From NCBI GenBank assembly GCA_947570135.1, contig CANOTP010000004.1, forward strand, positions 186,001 through 250,000: a DNA stretch of 64,000 nt, given 5' to 3'. The stretch comes from an uncultured Candidatus Melainabacteria bacterium (lineage in GTDB: Bacteria; Cyanobacteriota; Vampirovibrionia; Gastranaerophilales; Gastranaerophilaceae). A model generated the notes under the pieces. It searched no databases. It saw only the letters and a list, made by a program, of their open reading frames with translations, and had not been told where the DNA came from. Both the position numbers and the translations under genes were made by a program. Positions 53,641 through 62,003 of the stretch are shown here, piece after piece (the first letter of the stretch is position 1; each line of letters opens with the position of its first letter).

Positions 53641-55563
53641 TTATTTTGTAAATACCCAGAAACCTTTGCTGTTCATGGTTGTTATTACTCTGCGGTTATC
53701 TTTTTTCTCTTTTTCTTTTTCGATTTCTTTTGCAAGCTTTTTTTTTTGCTTGTCGGAATTTACGATAACGGGTTTATCTTTTTTGCCGTCGTTGAAAGCG
53801 CCTGCCATTAGTGTATTTGTATAAACAGGGGTTGTATGTGCGTAATCAAACAGGATAATTCCGTTAGCATACATTCTTCTGGTTTGGTAAATTTGTCTTA
53901 CTAAATCTTCTGAAGAACCGCCCATAAAGGTTACGAATAGTCCTGCAAAAAGGTCTGTAGACGGGGCTTTAACCCTCATGACATCATTCATCATAGAACC
54001 GAGCATTCCCGAATCGTAAGTTAAAAATAACGGTGTGAAGCCGTCAATATATCCTCTTGAAGACCATGTTCTCCAGTCTTGCTGTTTTGTAGCAAGGGCT
54101 GAGGCTAAATCAGGGAAAATTACCGTGCTTATATAAACTTTCTTTTCTTTGCCAAGTTTCCCGACTTTTTGTACAAAATCGGTAATTTTGTTTCTTCTGT
54201 ATTGATTCCAATCAAGCCATTGAACGTCAGATGTTGTAATATCTACAGGATCAACTCCCGATTGTTCTTTAAATTCGTTTCTTGCGTATTCGGTGAATCC
54301 CCAGGCGTTTTGTTCGTTTCCAGCTGATGCGTTAGGGTATCTTATATAATCAAGATTAATCCCGTCAGGGTGGTAAGTATCAATAATTTCTGCGATAAGT
54401 TCAAGTAAAAACTCTTGAACTTCAGGGTTTGCAGGGTCAATAAAGTATCCGTTATGCTCAGATGCCGATCTTGTTGCTGTCGGTAAGTCAGCATATTTTT
54501 TAGTTTTATTTCCCCAATCGGGACGGACTGAAAGTATACTTGACTGGCTGTATTCAGGCGGTTTGTTTCCTACGTAAAACGATTGAAACCAAATATGAAC
54601 TTTAATATCTCTGTCATGGGCTTCCTTTATCCAGACTGCGAGAGGGTCAATACCTTCAAATGTTTCGTTTTGAACCGTAAAGCCGTATTTGTTCATGGTT
54701 TGGCTCGGGAAAATTGTTTTTCCGTGAAAATAGGTTTCTAAGAATATGCTGTTAAATCCGTTAGATTTAATATTCTCAAGGGTTGAGACAATTTGTTCGC
54801 GGGAAGTTTCTGTTGGTCGAATCCACAAACCTTTCAATTCGTTTTTCATATAAGGAAGAGATGTTTGTATGGCTAAATTTGCCGCATCAATTGCTTCTTT
54901 ACTGTATTGCTGCAAAATCATGCTGTTTTTTGTTTCGGTTTGCGCGATTTGAAGATAGTTTTGCGCGCTTTGAATATGGCTTTGCGGTAATTTGTAATTG
55001 TAATTAGGGTAGGTGCTTTTGTAAAAATCCATCATCGAATTAGCTTCATTAATTTTTGCTTTAGCTTCGTATGTGTAACTTTCAGAAGTCGTGTAAACCG
55101 TTATTATATTACTTGTTTTATCAATGTAAATTTTTGAACCTACTGAAATATTTTGGGTTATCCAGTTTTTGGCGATTCCGTGTCCGCTTATTACAACTCC
55201 GTTTTTGGGAATTGTAGAATCTGCGCCGCTCAGTGCCGTTACTGTGTTTCCTTCAACAATTGCTTCTGTTCCAAACTCGTTTGTGCCTGTGTGGATGCCA
55301 AAATGGGGGGTATAGATGACAAGTTTATTGGCGCCTCTTCCTCCCGGAAAATAACTTGCGCTGAAACTCGGGTCTATTGAATTAATTCTTGTTGAATTTT
55401 GTTTAAATACGACTTCATCTGAGTTTAGCGTCAGGGGTGAAAACGCTGGAAGGGTTATTTCTTCGGGTATAAATTGCATATTGTCAAGCGCATCAACGGC
55501 AGCACAAGGAAGTGTTGTGCAAATTGTTAAAACTAAAATTGTTAATATGCGTTTTATTTTCAT
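53641..55563 (-). CDS. Exported family-10-like glycoside hydrolase (GHL10/YddW type)
   Basis: A 640-residue protein with a signal peptide (1-22, ending PCAA). Residues about 35-170 form a beta-rich domain with GTNEFGTEAIVEGNTV and IPKNGVVISGHG. The main domain (about 240-590) matches the GHL10 TIM-barrel: LKGLWIRPTETSREQ, FNSIFLETYFHGKT, HIWFQSFYVG, FIDPANPEVQEFLLELIAEI and DGINLDYIRYP, which hold the likely acidic catalytic residues. A lysine-rich tail follows. It probably acts on cell-wall or extracellular glycans. The start codon overlaps the stop of the TPR gene upstream, so they share an operon. Confidence 0.87.
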   Translation of the reverse strand: MKIKRILTILVLTICTTLPCAAVDALDNMQFIPEEITLPAFSPLTLNSDEVVFKQNSTRINSIDPSFSASYFPGGRGANKLVIYTPHFGIHTGTNEFGTEAIVEGNTVTALSGADSTIPKNGVVISGHGIAKNWITQNISVGSKIYIDKTSNIITVYTTSESYTYEAKAKINEANSMMDFYKSTYPNYNYKLPQSHIQSAQNYLQIAQTETKNSMILQQYSKEAIDAANLAIQTSLPYMKNELKGLWIRPTETSREQIVSTLENIKSNGFNSIFLETYFHGKTIFPSQTMNKYGFTVQNETFEGIDPLAVWIKEAHDRDIKVHIWFQSFYVGNKPPEYSQSSILSVRPDWGNKTKKYADLPTATRSASEHNGYFIDPANPEVQEFLLELIAEIIDTYHPDGINLDYIRYPNASAGNEQNAWGFTEYARNEFKEQSGVDPVDITTSDVQWLDWNQYRRNKITDFVQKVGKLGKEKKVYISTVIFPDLASALATKQQDWRTWSSRGYIDGFTPLFLTYDSGMLGSMMNDVMRVKAPSTDLFAGLFVTFMGGSSEDLVRQIYQTRRMYANGIILFDYAHTTPVYTNTLMAGAFNDGKKDKPVIVNSDKQKKKLAKEIEKEKEKKDNRRVITTMNSKGFWVFTK

Positions 55564-56285
55564 TATTTCCCTTTATTGTAATATCCCGTGTTTTTGTAAT
55601 TAATACTTTCAATTTCAAGAATCTTTTCAGGTAAAGCCTGACTGTTTGGGCTAACTAAAAAAGCCTTTTTAAAATATTGGTTTGCTCTTAATAAGTCCCC
55701 GAGTTTTTCGTACATGCATGCCATTCTGATTAGTACGTTAAAGTTTTCTTTATATCCGTTTTCAAAAGCCGTGTTATAAAAATATAACGCTCTTTTATAG
55801 TCATTTCTTGCGAAATAGTATTCCCCGAAATAGTAATTGGTTGCGGCATTTTTCTTATCTATCTTTAATGCTCTGAAAAAGTAGGCTTTTGCGTAGCTGT
55901 TTTTGTTTTCATAATCATAAACCCTTGCCATTTGAACTATCGGATAAATGTCTTTCGGGTCTATTTGATTAAGTATAAAATATTCTCCGCTTGCTTTTTG
56001 CAAATAGTTTTTCTTTTCGGATTCATCTTTTGAGCTTAGTGCTTTTTCAAAATAAAAATCGGCCAACTTGGCTGTTGACCCTTTGTCGATTTTTGAATAA
56101 TCGATAAAAGTATTTTTATCGTACTTAACTTCACCAAATTCTACGGCTTGCGCTGTATTAGCACATAATATCAGCGCAATAAGCTGTAAAATTAAGTATT
56201 TATTATAAATCCTGATAACTTGGTGTAGTATTTGTGTTGTGGTGGTAGAAAGAATAATCTTCTGCCGCAGGATCCGTGTACACAT
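55563..56285 (-). CDS. Exported TPR protein with uncertain start
   Basis: TPR repeats fill residues about 60-230 (NYYFGEYYFARNDYKRALYFYNTAFENG, MACMYEKLGDLLRANQYFKKAF). A signal-like segment, YLILQLIALILCANTAQA, lies at about 30-48. From the ATG at 56285 the n-region would be some 29 residues and the gene would overlap the upstream one by 83 bases. No ATG, GTG or TTG lies between. The true start may be a rare codon such as ATT near 56192-56210, reached by coupling with the upstream gene's stop. It overlaps the glycosidase by one base. Function unknown. Confidence 0.7.
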   Translation of the reverse strand: MCTRILRQKIILSTTTTQILHQVIRIYNKYLILQLIALILCANTAQAVEFGEVKYDKNTFIDYSKIDKGSTAKLADFYFEKALSSKDESEKKNYLQKASGEYFILNQIDPKDIYPIVQMARVYDYENKNSYAKAYFFRALKIDKKNAATNYYFGEYYFARNDYKRALYFYNTAFENGYKENFNVLIRMACMYEKLGDLLRANQYFKKAFLVSPNSQALPEKILEIESINYKNTGYYNKGK

Positions 56286-56523
56286 ATAGCTTTCTCCAGA
56301 ATCTTACGAATTTATTTTGCTGTTTGTATGCTTCTTCATCAGGAGTGTAATATTCCAGACCGTTAGCTCTTGCTTTTGAAACATTTACCATATCAGTAGT
56401 TTGAGCTGAGAACCCTTTGTTCTGTAAAACAGCAGGAGATGTTGTCTGGTCAACCGAAATTGCCGCAAACCCTTGAATTTGAGTAGCTGCTGCAACTATC
56501 ATTACTAATAATAATTTTTTCAT
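56203..56523 (-). CDS. Small exported hypothetical protein
   Basis: About 106 residues. The ATG at 56523 has GAGG five bases upstream and gives a neat signal peptide (KKLLLVMIVAAATQIQGFAA); the GTG at 56529 is less likely. The mature part is polar with several tyrosines and ends NTTPSYQDL. No family recognised. It is the first gene of an operon with the TPR protein and the glycosidase. Confidence 0.65.
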   Translation of the reverse strand: MKKLLLVMIVAAATQIQGFAAISVDQTTSPAVLQNKGFSAQTTDMVNVSKARANGLEYYTPDEEAYKQQNKFVRFWRKLYVYTDPAAEDYSFYHHNTNTTPSYQDL

Positions 56524-56606
56524 AGTCACCTCTTTTTATAAATTATAGTTTTTTTTTGCAAATATGACAATAATATTATAATTTGTTTACAAAAAAAGGT
56601 CATGGA

Positions 56607-57662
56607 TTATTCGTATGATTTTAATATGACTTTTTCAAGTTCGTCTAATAATTGGTCTTCGGGAACTCGAGCAATTATTTCACCTTTTTTGAAGACGTAG
56701 CCTTCTCCGATTCCGCCCGCGATACCAAAATCGGCATGTCGAGCTTCCCCGGGGCCGTTAACAGCACAGCCCATTGTGGCTATGGTTATGTTTTTATCAA
56801 GGTTTTTGAAACGGTCTTCGACTTTTTTTGCTAAGTTTATCAAATCAATTTGAGTTCGACCGCAAGTTGGGCAGGACACAAAGTTTACCCCGCGAGTACG
56901 AAGTTTTAAGCTTTTTAGGATTTCAAATCCTGCCGATACTTCTTCTATCGGGTTTTCGGTCAACGAAACTCTTATTGTGTCACCGATACCGTCGGCTAAA
57001 AGTGTTCCTAATCCCACAGAAGATTTTATAAGCCCGTTTTTAAGTGTTCCAGCTTCTGTGACACCTAAGTGAAGAGGATATTCAACAATACTTGCCATAA
57101 GACGGTAGGCTTCGATTGTTGTTAAAACATCTGATGATTTTAGGGATATTTTTATTAAATCAAAATCCAAATCTTCAAGGATTTTAATGTGTTTCATCGC
57201 ACTTTGTGCCATTTTTTCAGCCAGCGGAATGTCTTGTTCTATTAATTCTTTTTCTAAAGACCCTGCGTTAACACCTATTCTTATCGGGATTTGCTGCTGT
57301 TTTGCCAATGATACGACTTTTTCGATATTTTCTCTTTTCCCGATATTCCCGGGGTTTAGACGTAATGCGGAGATTCCGTTATTAATACATTGAATTGCAA
57401 GCCTGTAGTCAAAATGTATGTCTGCAATTAAAGGAGCAGGTGAAAGTTTTACAAGTTCTTTAATTGATTCTGCCGCGTCTTTATTTAAAACCGCAAGTCT
57501 GACAAGTTCACAACCCGCATCTGATAGTTCTTTAATTTGTCTTATTGTTTGTTCAATATTTCTTGTGTCTGTGTTGCACATTGATTGAACGCTTATCGGA
57601 TTATTATTACCGATTTTTACATTTCCTATTGTAATTTCTTTTGATTTTCTTCTTTTTATCAT
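56607..57662 (-). CDS. ispG: 4-hydroxy-3-methylbut-2-en-1-yl diphosphate synthase
   Basis: A 351-residue IspG/GcpE: NNPISVQSMCNTDTR at the start, a TIM-barrel with LIADIHFDYRLAI, and the [4Fe-4S] ligands CPTCGR and MGCAVNGPGEA near the C-terminus. It makes HMBPP from MEcPP in the MEP isoprenoid pathway. The short, two-domain bacterial form is present. It is divergent from the phosphoesterase operon at 57705. Confidence 0.95.
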   Translation of the reverse strand: MIKRRKSKEITIGNVKIGNNNPISVQSMCNTDTRNIEQTIRQIKELSDAGCELVRLAVLNKDAAESIKELVKLSPAPLIADIHFDYRLAIQCINNGISALRLNPGNIGKRENIEKVVSLAKQQQIPIRIGVNAGSLEKELIEQDIPLAEKMAQSAMKHIKILEDLDFDLIKISLKSSDVLTTIEAYRLMASIVEYPLHLGVTEAGTLKNGLIKSSVGLGTLLADGIGDTIRVSLTENPIEEVSAGFEILKSLKLRTRGVNFVSCPTCGRTQIDLINLAKKVEDRFKNLDKNITIATMGCAVNGPGEARHADFGIAGGIGEGYVFKKGEIIARVPEDQLLDELEKVILKSYE

Positions 57663-57704
57663 ACAATAATTGTATCACAAATCACAAAAGGAGAGGGTAA
57701 ATTT

Positions 57705-58442
57705 ATGAGAATTGCGGTATTATCTGATTTGCATGCTAATGCACAGGCTTTGGAAGCTGTTATGACGGATTTGATTACTCAAGGATGTGAGCATGTATTT
57801 TGTCTTGGAGATATAGCTTTAGCAGGTCCGCAACCAAAGGATGTAACAGATTATGTTATGGCTCAAGACGGTACATGGACAACAATTCAAGGTAATACCG
57901 ATAAAATGATTGCTCAATACGGACCTGATGTTATGGAATTTTTGGAAGCTCAGTATCCTGTTATGGCAAATGCCATGGCAGATGATGTTGAACAATTGGA
58001 TGATACACATAGGGCTTTTCTTGCAAATCTTCCGCCGATGTTGAGCTTGGATATTGAAGGCTGTAGTGTTCTTCTTGTTCACGGATCGCCAAGAGCTAAT
58101 AATGAAGACATTTTGCCTGAAATGCCATTGGAAATTATTGAAGAAATTATTGAAGGCACTCAGGAAAAACTTATTTTATGCGGTCATACTCATGTCCCTT
58201 GCGGATATCAAACAAGTACGGGGCAAACGGTTGTTAATGTGGGCAGTGTCGGGAGACCTATGACGGCTGATCCTAAGGCTTGCTATGCTATTGTTGATTT
58301 TGCACAAGGCTCATTTGAAGTTCGTCACAGATTTGTTACTTATGATAATAAATTGGCTGCAAAATTGATGTCTGAACGCGGATTTATCGGTGCTGACAGG
58401 CTTGCTGATTTATTATTGAACCCTGTTGAAAGACATGTCTGA
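57705..58442 (+). CDS. Cytoplasmic metallophosphoesterase (YfcE/calcineurin-like)
   Basis: A 245-residue phosphoesterase with SDLHANAQAL, LGDIALAGP, QGNTDKM, LVHGSPR and CGHTHVPC, the full metal set of the YfcE/MJ0936 group. The substrate is unknown. It heads a tight operon with a YkgJ-type protein and rlmN; the next start overlaps its stop by one base. Ribosome site GGAGAGG. Confidence 0.9.
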   Translation: MRIAVLSDLHANAQALEAVMTDLITQGCEHVFCLGDIALAGPQPKDVTDYVMAQDGTWTTIQGNTDKMIAQYGPDVMEFLEAQYPVMANAMADDVEQLDDTHRAFLANLPPMLSLDIEGCSVLLVHGSPRANNEDILPEMPLEIIEEIIEGTQEKLILCGHTHVPCGYQTSTGQTVVNVGSVGRPMTADPKACYAIVDFAQGSFEVRHRFVTYDNKLAAKLMSERGFIGADRLADLLLNPVERHV

Positions 58443-59002
58443 TGCAAGAGCAGCTTAAGACGTTAAAATATTCTTATCGCAAAATTTTTCTTGAATGTGT
58501 AAAAGAAGCTCAAAATATTGATAACCTTGAGTCGGTTTGGGGTGGACAGATAAAATCCGAACTTGAAACTATTCGTTGCGAACGTGAAAATTATAGTTGT
58601 GCTGGTTGTGGCGCCTGCTGTCGTTTTGCAGTTAGTGAGTTTTCGCCCGAAACCTTAAAGATTAAAGCCAAAAACGGTGATAATTTTGCATCTCAATTTA
58701 TAAATACTTTTGTCCCATACGAATCTATTGACCAGGCTCGCAAAATTTACCCCGAGTATGTTGAAATGCTTGAAGAGCTTACAGACGGAAATTTCTATAT
58801 CTATCACTGTCCGAAAGTAACAGATGATAACAGATGTCCTGATTATGAGAATCGTCCGCAGATTTGCAGAGATTTTCCCGAAATTAACGGTTTCTTTTTA
58901 CCTAAAACCTGTAGTTTCATCCCGTGGAATTTGAAATTCAGGTCTGTTTGGCTTAAGATTAATGCTAAGATAGAAATAATGAATTGGATGAATAAATTAT
59001 GA
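58442..59002 (+). CDS. YkgJ-type cysteine-cluster protein
   Basis: A 186-residue protein with CAGCGACCRFAVSEF and, further on, C-P-D-Y-E-N-R-P-Q-I-C-R-D-F-P. It belongs to the same YkgJ/UPF0153 family as 35886. It is translationally coupled to both neighbours (1-base and 4-base overlaps). The link to rlmN hints at an RNA- or Fe-S-related role, but this is only positional. Confidence 0.85.
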   Translation: MQEQLKTLKYSYRKIFLECVKEAQNIDNLESVWGGQIKSELETIRCERENYSCAGCGACCRFAVSEFSPETLKIKAKNGDNFASQFINTFVPYESIDQARKIYPEYVEMLEELTDGNFYIYHCPKVTDDNRCPDYENRPQICRDFPEINGFFLPKTCSFIPWNLKFRSVWLKINAKIEIMNWMNKL

Positions 59003-60018
59003 AAAATTTATCAGGTTTAAGTTTAGCTGAAATAGAAGAAATAACGGATTCTCTCGGAGCTACAAAGTTCAGAGCACGTCAGGTTCATAACTGGATTTAT
59101 TTAAAATCTGTTAAAGAAATTGATGAAATGACAGATTTATCTTTAAAATTCCGTGAGGAGTTAAAAAAGGTTGCAAATGTCACGGATACAAAAATTAAGG
59201 TTAAGCAAGTAAGTTCAGACGGAACCATTAAGTATTTACTTGAGTTTTCTGACGGTGAGTGTGTTGAAACGGTTCTGATGAGGTTTGATAACCGTGCGAA
59301 TTTAACTGCTTGTGTAAGCTCTCAGGTCGGTTGTGCCGTAAATTGCAGTTTCTGTGCGACAGGTAAACGCGGATTTATCAGAAATCTTTCTTATAAAGAA
59401 ATTATTGAACAGGTTTTGACAATCCAAAGAGATACGGGGCTGAAGGTTACAAATGTCGTGTTTATGGGACAGGGCGAGCCGTTATTAAATTTGGATAACG
59501 TCTTAAAAGCTATGGAAATCTTTAACGATAACTTCCAAATAGGAGCAAGACGTTTAACTGTATCAACATCAGGGATTGTGCCAAAAATAAGAGAACTTGC
59601 CGAACTTGATATGCAATCAACCCTGGCGTTGTCTCTTCATGCCCCGAATCACGAAATCAGGCGTCAGCTAATGCAGATTGAAAATAAATATAATATGGAT
59701 GAACTCCATAAAGCTTTAAAATTCTACGTTGAAAAAACAGGGCGAAGGATTACCATTGAGTATCTGCTGATTAAGGATTTGAATGACACGGTTGAGTCTG
59801 CAAAACAGCTTGCCGCATACTTAAAAGATATAAAATGCAACATTAATTTAATACCTTACAACCCGACAGAAAAAAATGATTATAAACGCCCTTCAAATAA
59901 TTCGATTATGCGTTTTAAATCTTTAATGGAACATTCAGGAAAAAAGGTTACCGTAAGACTTGAGCGCGGTGCCGATATTGATGCTGCGTGCGGTCAATTG
60001 CGCGGTAAAGTTAATTAA
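58999..60018 (+). CDS. rlmN: Dual-specificity 23S rRNA/tRNA (adenine-C2) methyltransferase
   Basis: A 339-residue radical SAM enzyme. The cluster motif is C-S-F-C-A-T-G with the extra cysteines C-A-V-N-C, followed by MGQGEPLLN and a C-terminal GADIDAACGQL that carries the methyl-accepting cysteine. RlmN methylates A2503 of 23S rRNA and A37 of some tRNAs, using two SAM molecules. It overlaps the upstream gene by 4 bases (ATGA). Confidence 0.95.
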   Translation: MKNLSGLSLAEIEEITDSLGATKFRARQVHNWIYLKSVKEIDEMTDLSLKFREELKKVANVTDTKIKVKQVSSDGTIKYLLEFSDGECVETVLMRFDNRANLTACVSSQVGCAVNCSFCATGKRGFIRNLSYKEIIEQVLTIQRDTGLKVTNVVFMGQGEPLLNLDNVLKAMEIFNDNFQIGARRLTVSTSGIVPKIRELAELDMQSTLALSLHAPNHEIRRQLMQIENKYNMDELHKALKFYVEKTGRRITIEYLLIKDLNDTVESAKQLAAYLKDIKCNINLIPYNPTEKNDYKRPSNNSIMRFKSLMEHSGKKVTVRLERGADIDAACGQLRGKVN

Positions 60019-60019
60019 A

Positions 60020-60322
60020 TTATTTTTGCGGCTCTTCAAAATCAATAGTCTTTATTTCATTGTATAAAGAATCAAGTTGGCGTCTTTCTTCTTGTATTTC
60101 TTTTTCGTAGCGGTCAAGAATTGCATTCATATTTTCTTCGTAATCTTTGATAATCATTTTTCCGCCGCCGTATGCTGCCGCAAGGCTTGTTAGAGCCGCT
60201 GCTGCCCAAATGGTAAATAAACGATCGGTTCCTTTATCTCTTTTAGGTTTTTCGGAAGATGTAAATGCGGGTTTAGTCGGTAAGCTTTTATAGTAATTGT
60301 TTGTAATTGGGGCAATTCTCAT
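60020..60322 (-). CDS. Small membrane protein with N-terminal tag-like element
   Basis: A 100-residue protein starting MRIAPITNNYYKS with K-P-A-F-T-S-S at about 17-23. A single membrane helix (about 36-53, LFTIWAAAALTSLAAAYGGG) is followed by a coiled-coil-like charged tail (DYEENMNAILDRYEKEIQEE). Unknown family. The tag-like start, a TAGCAAAA-type promoter and an AAGGA site suggest it is a real gene of the lineage-specific set. Confidence 0.65.
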   Translation of the reverse strand: MRIAPITNNYYKSLPTKPAFTSSEKPKRDKGTDRLFTIWAAAALTSLAAAYGGGKMIIKDYEENMNAILDRYEKEIQEERRQLDSLYNEIKTIDFEEPQK

Positions 60323-60343
60323 TTTTTATTTTCCTTTTGTTTT

Positions 60344-60377
60344 ATTATAACAAAAACCGTAAAAATAAATTTTGCTA
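60344..60377 (-). promoter_or_regulatory. TAGCAAAA-type promoter element
   Basis: On the minus strand TAGCAAAATTTATTTTTACG begins at 60377, then GTTTTTGT and a perfect TATAAT at 60349-60344, some 22 bases before the start at 60322. It aligns ungapped with 37709 and 41117. Confidence 0.6.
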
Positions 60378-60424
60378 TATTTACAAATTGATGATATAAT
60401 TAAACGAAAAACAGGAGGAAAAAG

Positions 60425-61180
60425 GTGAAAAATAAGACTATGATTAGAATTTCGGGGGGGGGTAACTTTTTCTGCTCCTTAGCATTTACTTTGGCGGAAA
60501 CATTAATTACTCTCGGAGTTATTGGAGTTGTTGCGGCGATTACTATTCCAAATCTTATCGCACATTATCAGAAGGAATCTGTTGCGACTCAGTTGAAAAA
60601 GACATATTCAACAATATCTCAGGCTGTTCGAATGTCCGAAGCCGAAAACGGTGAAGTCGCAGGTTGGGATATGGCTGACGAACGTAAAGAAGTTGTTTTT
60701 GATACATATTTGGTGCCTTTTTTAAAATGTTCTAAAAAAGAAGTAAAAGCTCAAGAAATCAATTATTACAATCCTAACGGTCAAAGAGAATCTGGTTTAG
60801 CAATTGTTCGCGGCGGAGCTACGGCTTATACGTTGCTTTCAGGTGTGCAAATTGTTGTCAATAATGGTGTTGTCACGGGGGTAGGTCCAAATGCGGGAGC
60901 AGGAACAGGTTTTGCTATGATTATTGATTTAAATGGTTATGATACTTTACCAAACCGATTTGGCCGTGATACTTTTTATATGGTTATTACAACTGAAAAA
61001 GGGACAATACTACATTTTAGTGATGATGGGGAGATGGGTACTGTTCAGCGGACCCGTAAGCAGCTCTTAAACGGTCCTTCACGCTATAATTACCAGTGTA
61101 ATAAGAATGGACGTGGTATGTGGTGTGGTGCGTTAATCCAGAAAGACGGCTGGAAAATTTCAAAAGACTACCCCTGGTAG
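60425..61180 (+). CDS. Prepilin-like protein, in frame at a poly-G tract (phase ON)
   Basis: A 251-residue protein from a GTG with AGGAGG 6 bases upstream. It begins MKNKTMIRISGGGNFFCSLA, then FTLAETLITLGVIGVVAAITIPN, the prepilin peptidase site and N-terminal helix with E at +5. The soluble part ends with CGALIQKDGWKISKDYPW, nearly the same tail as the gene at 13783. Nine Gs (60454-60462) encode Ser-Gly-Gly-Gly; loss of one base would stop translation. It would build or decorate a type IV pilus or pseudopilus. No other pilus genes are in the window. Confidence 0.85.
   Translation: MKNKTMIRISGGGNFFCSLAFTLAETLITLGVIGVVAAITIPNLIAHYQKESVATQLKKTYSTISQAVRMSEAENGEVAGWDMADERKEVVFDTYLVPFLKCSKKEVKAQEINYYNPNGQRESGLAIVRGGATAYTLLSGVQIVVNNGVVTGVGPNAGAGTGFAMIIDLNGYDTLPNRFGRDTFYMVITTEKGTILHFSDDGEMGTVQRTRKQLLNGPSRYNYQCNKNGRGMWCGALIQKDGWKISKDYPW
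60454..60462 (+). repeat. Poly-G tract (9) in prepilin gene, ON length
   Basis: Nine Gs flanked by TTAGAATTTC and TAACTTTT, the same flanks as at 13812. Present length keeps the prepilin frame open. Confidence 0.9.
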
Positions 61181-61258
61181 GGGGTACTTTGCTACTAACA
61201 GTTTTGCGCTTTGTGAAGTTATCGCGCTTTACGGGATACTCGCTGCATTGGAATTTTG

Positions 61259-61930
61259 CTACTTGTTTATTCCTACGGTAATCTCAAACATCGTTTGCTG
61301 TTTTGTTGATTTTACAAGTTTTAGTTGCGCGTTTTGTGCCTCAAAGTATTTCTTGCATATTGCAAGCCCAAGTCCACAGCCTGTTTTTTTGGTCGTGTAA
61401 CCTTGAGTAAAAATTTCATCCTGTTTATCTTTTGGAATAGGTTTGCCGTTGTTACTGATTTTTATTATTCCGATATTATCTTTGACTTCGGCTAAAACCT
61501 CTATTTTCCCTCTCATGTCGATTGCTTCAATACCGTTTTTTAAGATATTTACTATGCAGGCAGGAAATTTATTTTCATCAGCTTCAATTAAAGCCGTATT
61601 TTTAATAAAAACCTCAAACTCAATTTCTTTATCAAATACAAAAGCCTTTGCAAGTTCTATACTGCTTTCAATTGTCTTTTTAAAATCCAGAATCTGTGTA
61701 TTTGTGTTATTTAGCGATTTTAACTCAAGAAGATTTGCCCCTATTATCTGTACGGATTTTTGGATACATTCAATCGCGTTTTCGGTTGATTCGTTTTTTA
61801 TCCCCGTTTTTTCAAGGTTTTTTCTGATAATTTGGGTGTACATATCGCAAATTGATAAGTGATTTCTGATTTCATGCGATACGTATCTTATTTGGTTTTC
61901 TAATTCTTCGTTTGTTAATTGGTTTATCAT
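61259..61930 (-). CDS. Soluble sensor histidine kinase
   Basis: A 223-residue kinase without membrane or sensor domain. H-box: YVSHEIRNHLS; N-box around NILKNGIEAI; G1 ISNNGKPI; F-box region EIFTQGYTTK; G2 GCGLGLAICKKYF. It follows the response regulator gene on the same strand but across a terminator-like hairpin. Signal input must come from another protein or through its short N-terminus. Confidence 0.9.
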   Translation of the reverse strand: MINQLTNEELENQIRYVSHEIRNHLSICDMYTQIIRKNLEKTGIKNESTENAIECIQKSVQIIGANLLELKSLNNTNTQILDFKKTIESSIELAKAFVFDKEIEFEVFIKNTALIEADENKFPACIVNILKNGIEAIDMRGKIEVLAEVKDNIGIIKISNNGKPIPKDKQDEIFTQGYTTKKTGCGLGLAICKKYFEAQNAQLKLVKSTKQQTMFEITVGINK

Positions 61931-61946
61931 TTTTTATTTGTCCTAA

Positions 61947-61983
61947 AATAAAAGGGTTCGGCACAAATTTTGCAGAACCCTTT
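61947..61983 (-). terminator. Hairpin between response regulator and histidine kinase genes
   Basis: AAAGGGTTC pairs with GAACCCTTT (61951-61983), and on the minus strand TTTTATTTTAG follows. It should reduce or stop transcription into the kinase gene, setting more regulator than kinase. Confidence 0.65.
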
Positions 61984-62003
61984 ATGATATATGTGTCAGT
62001 TTT

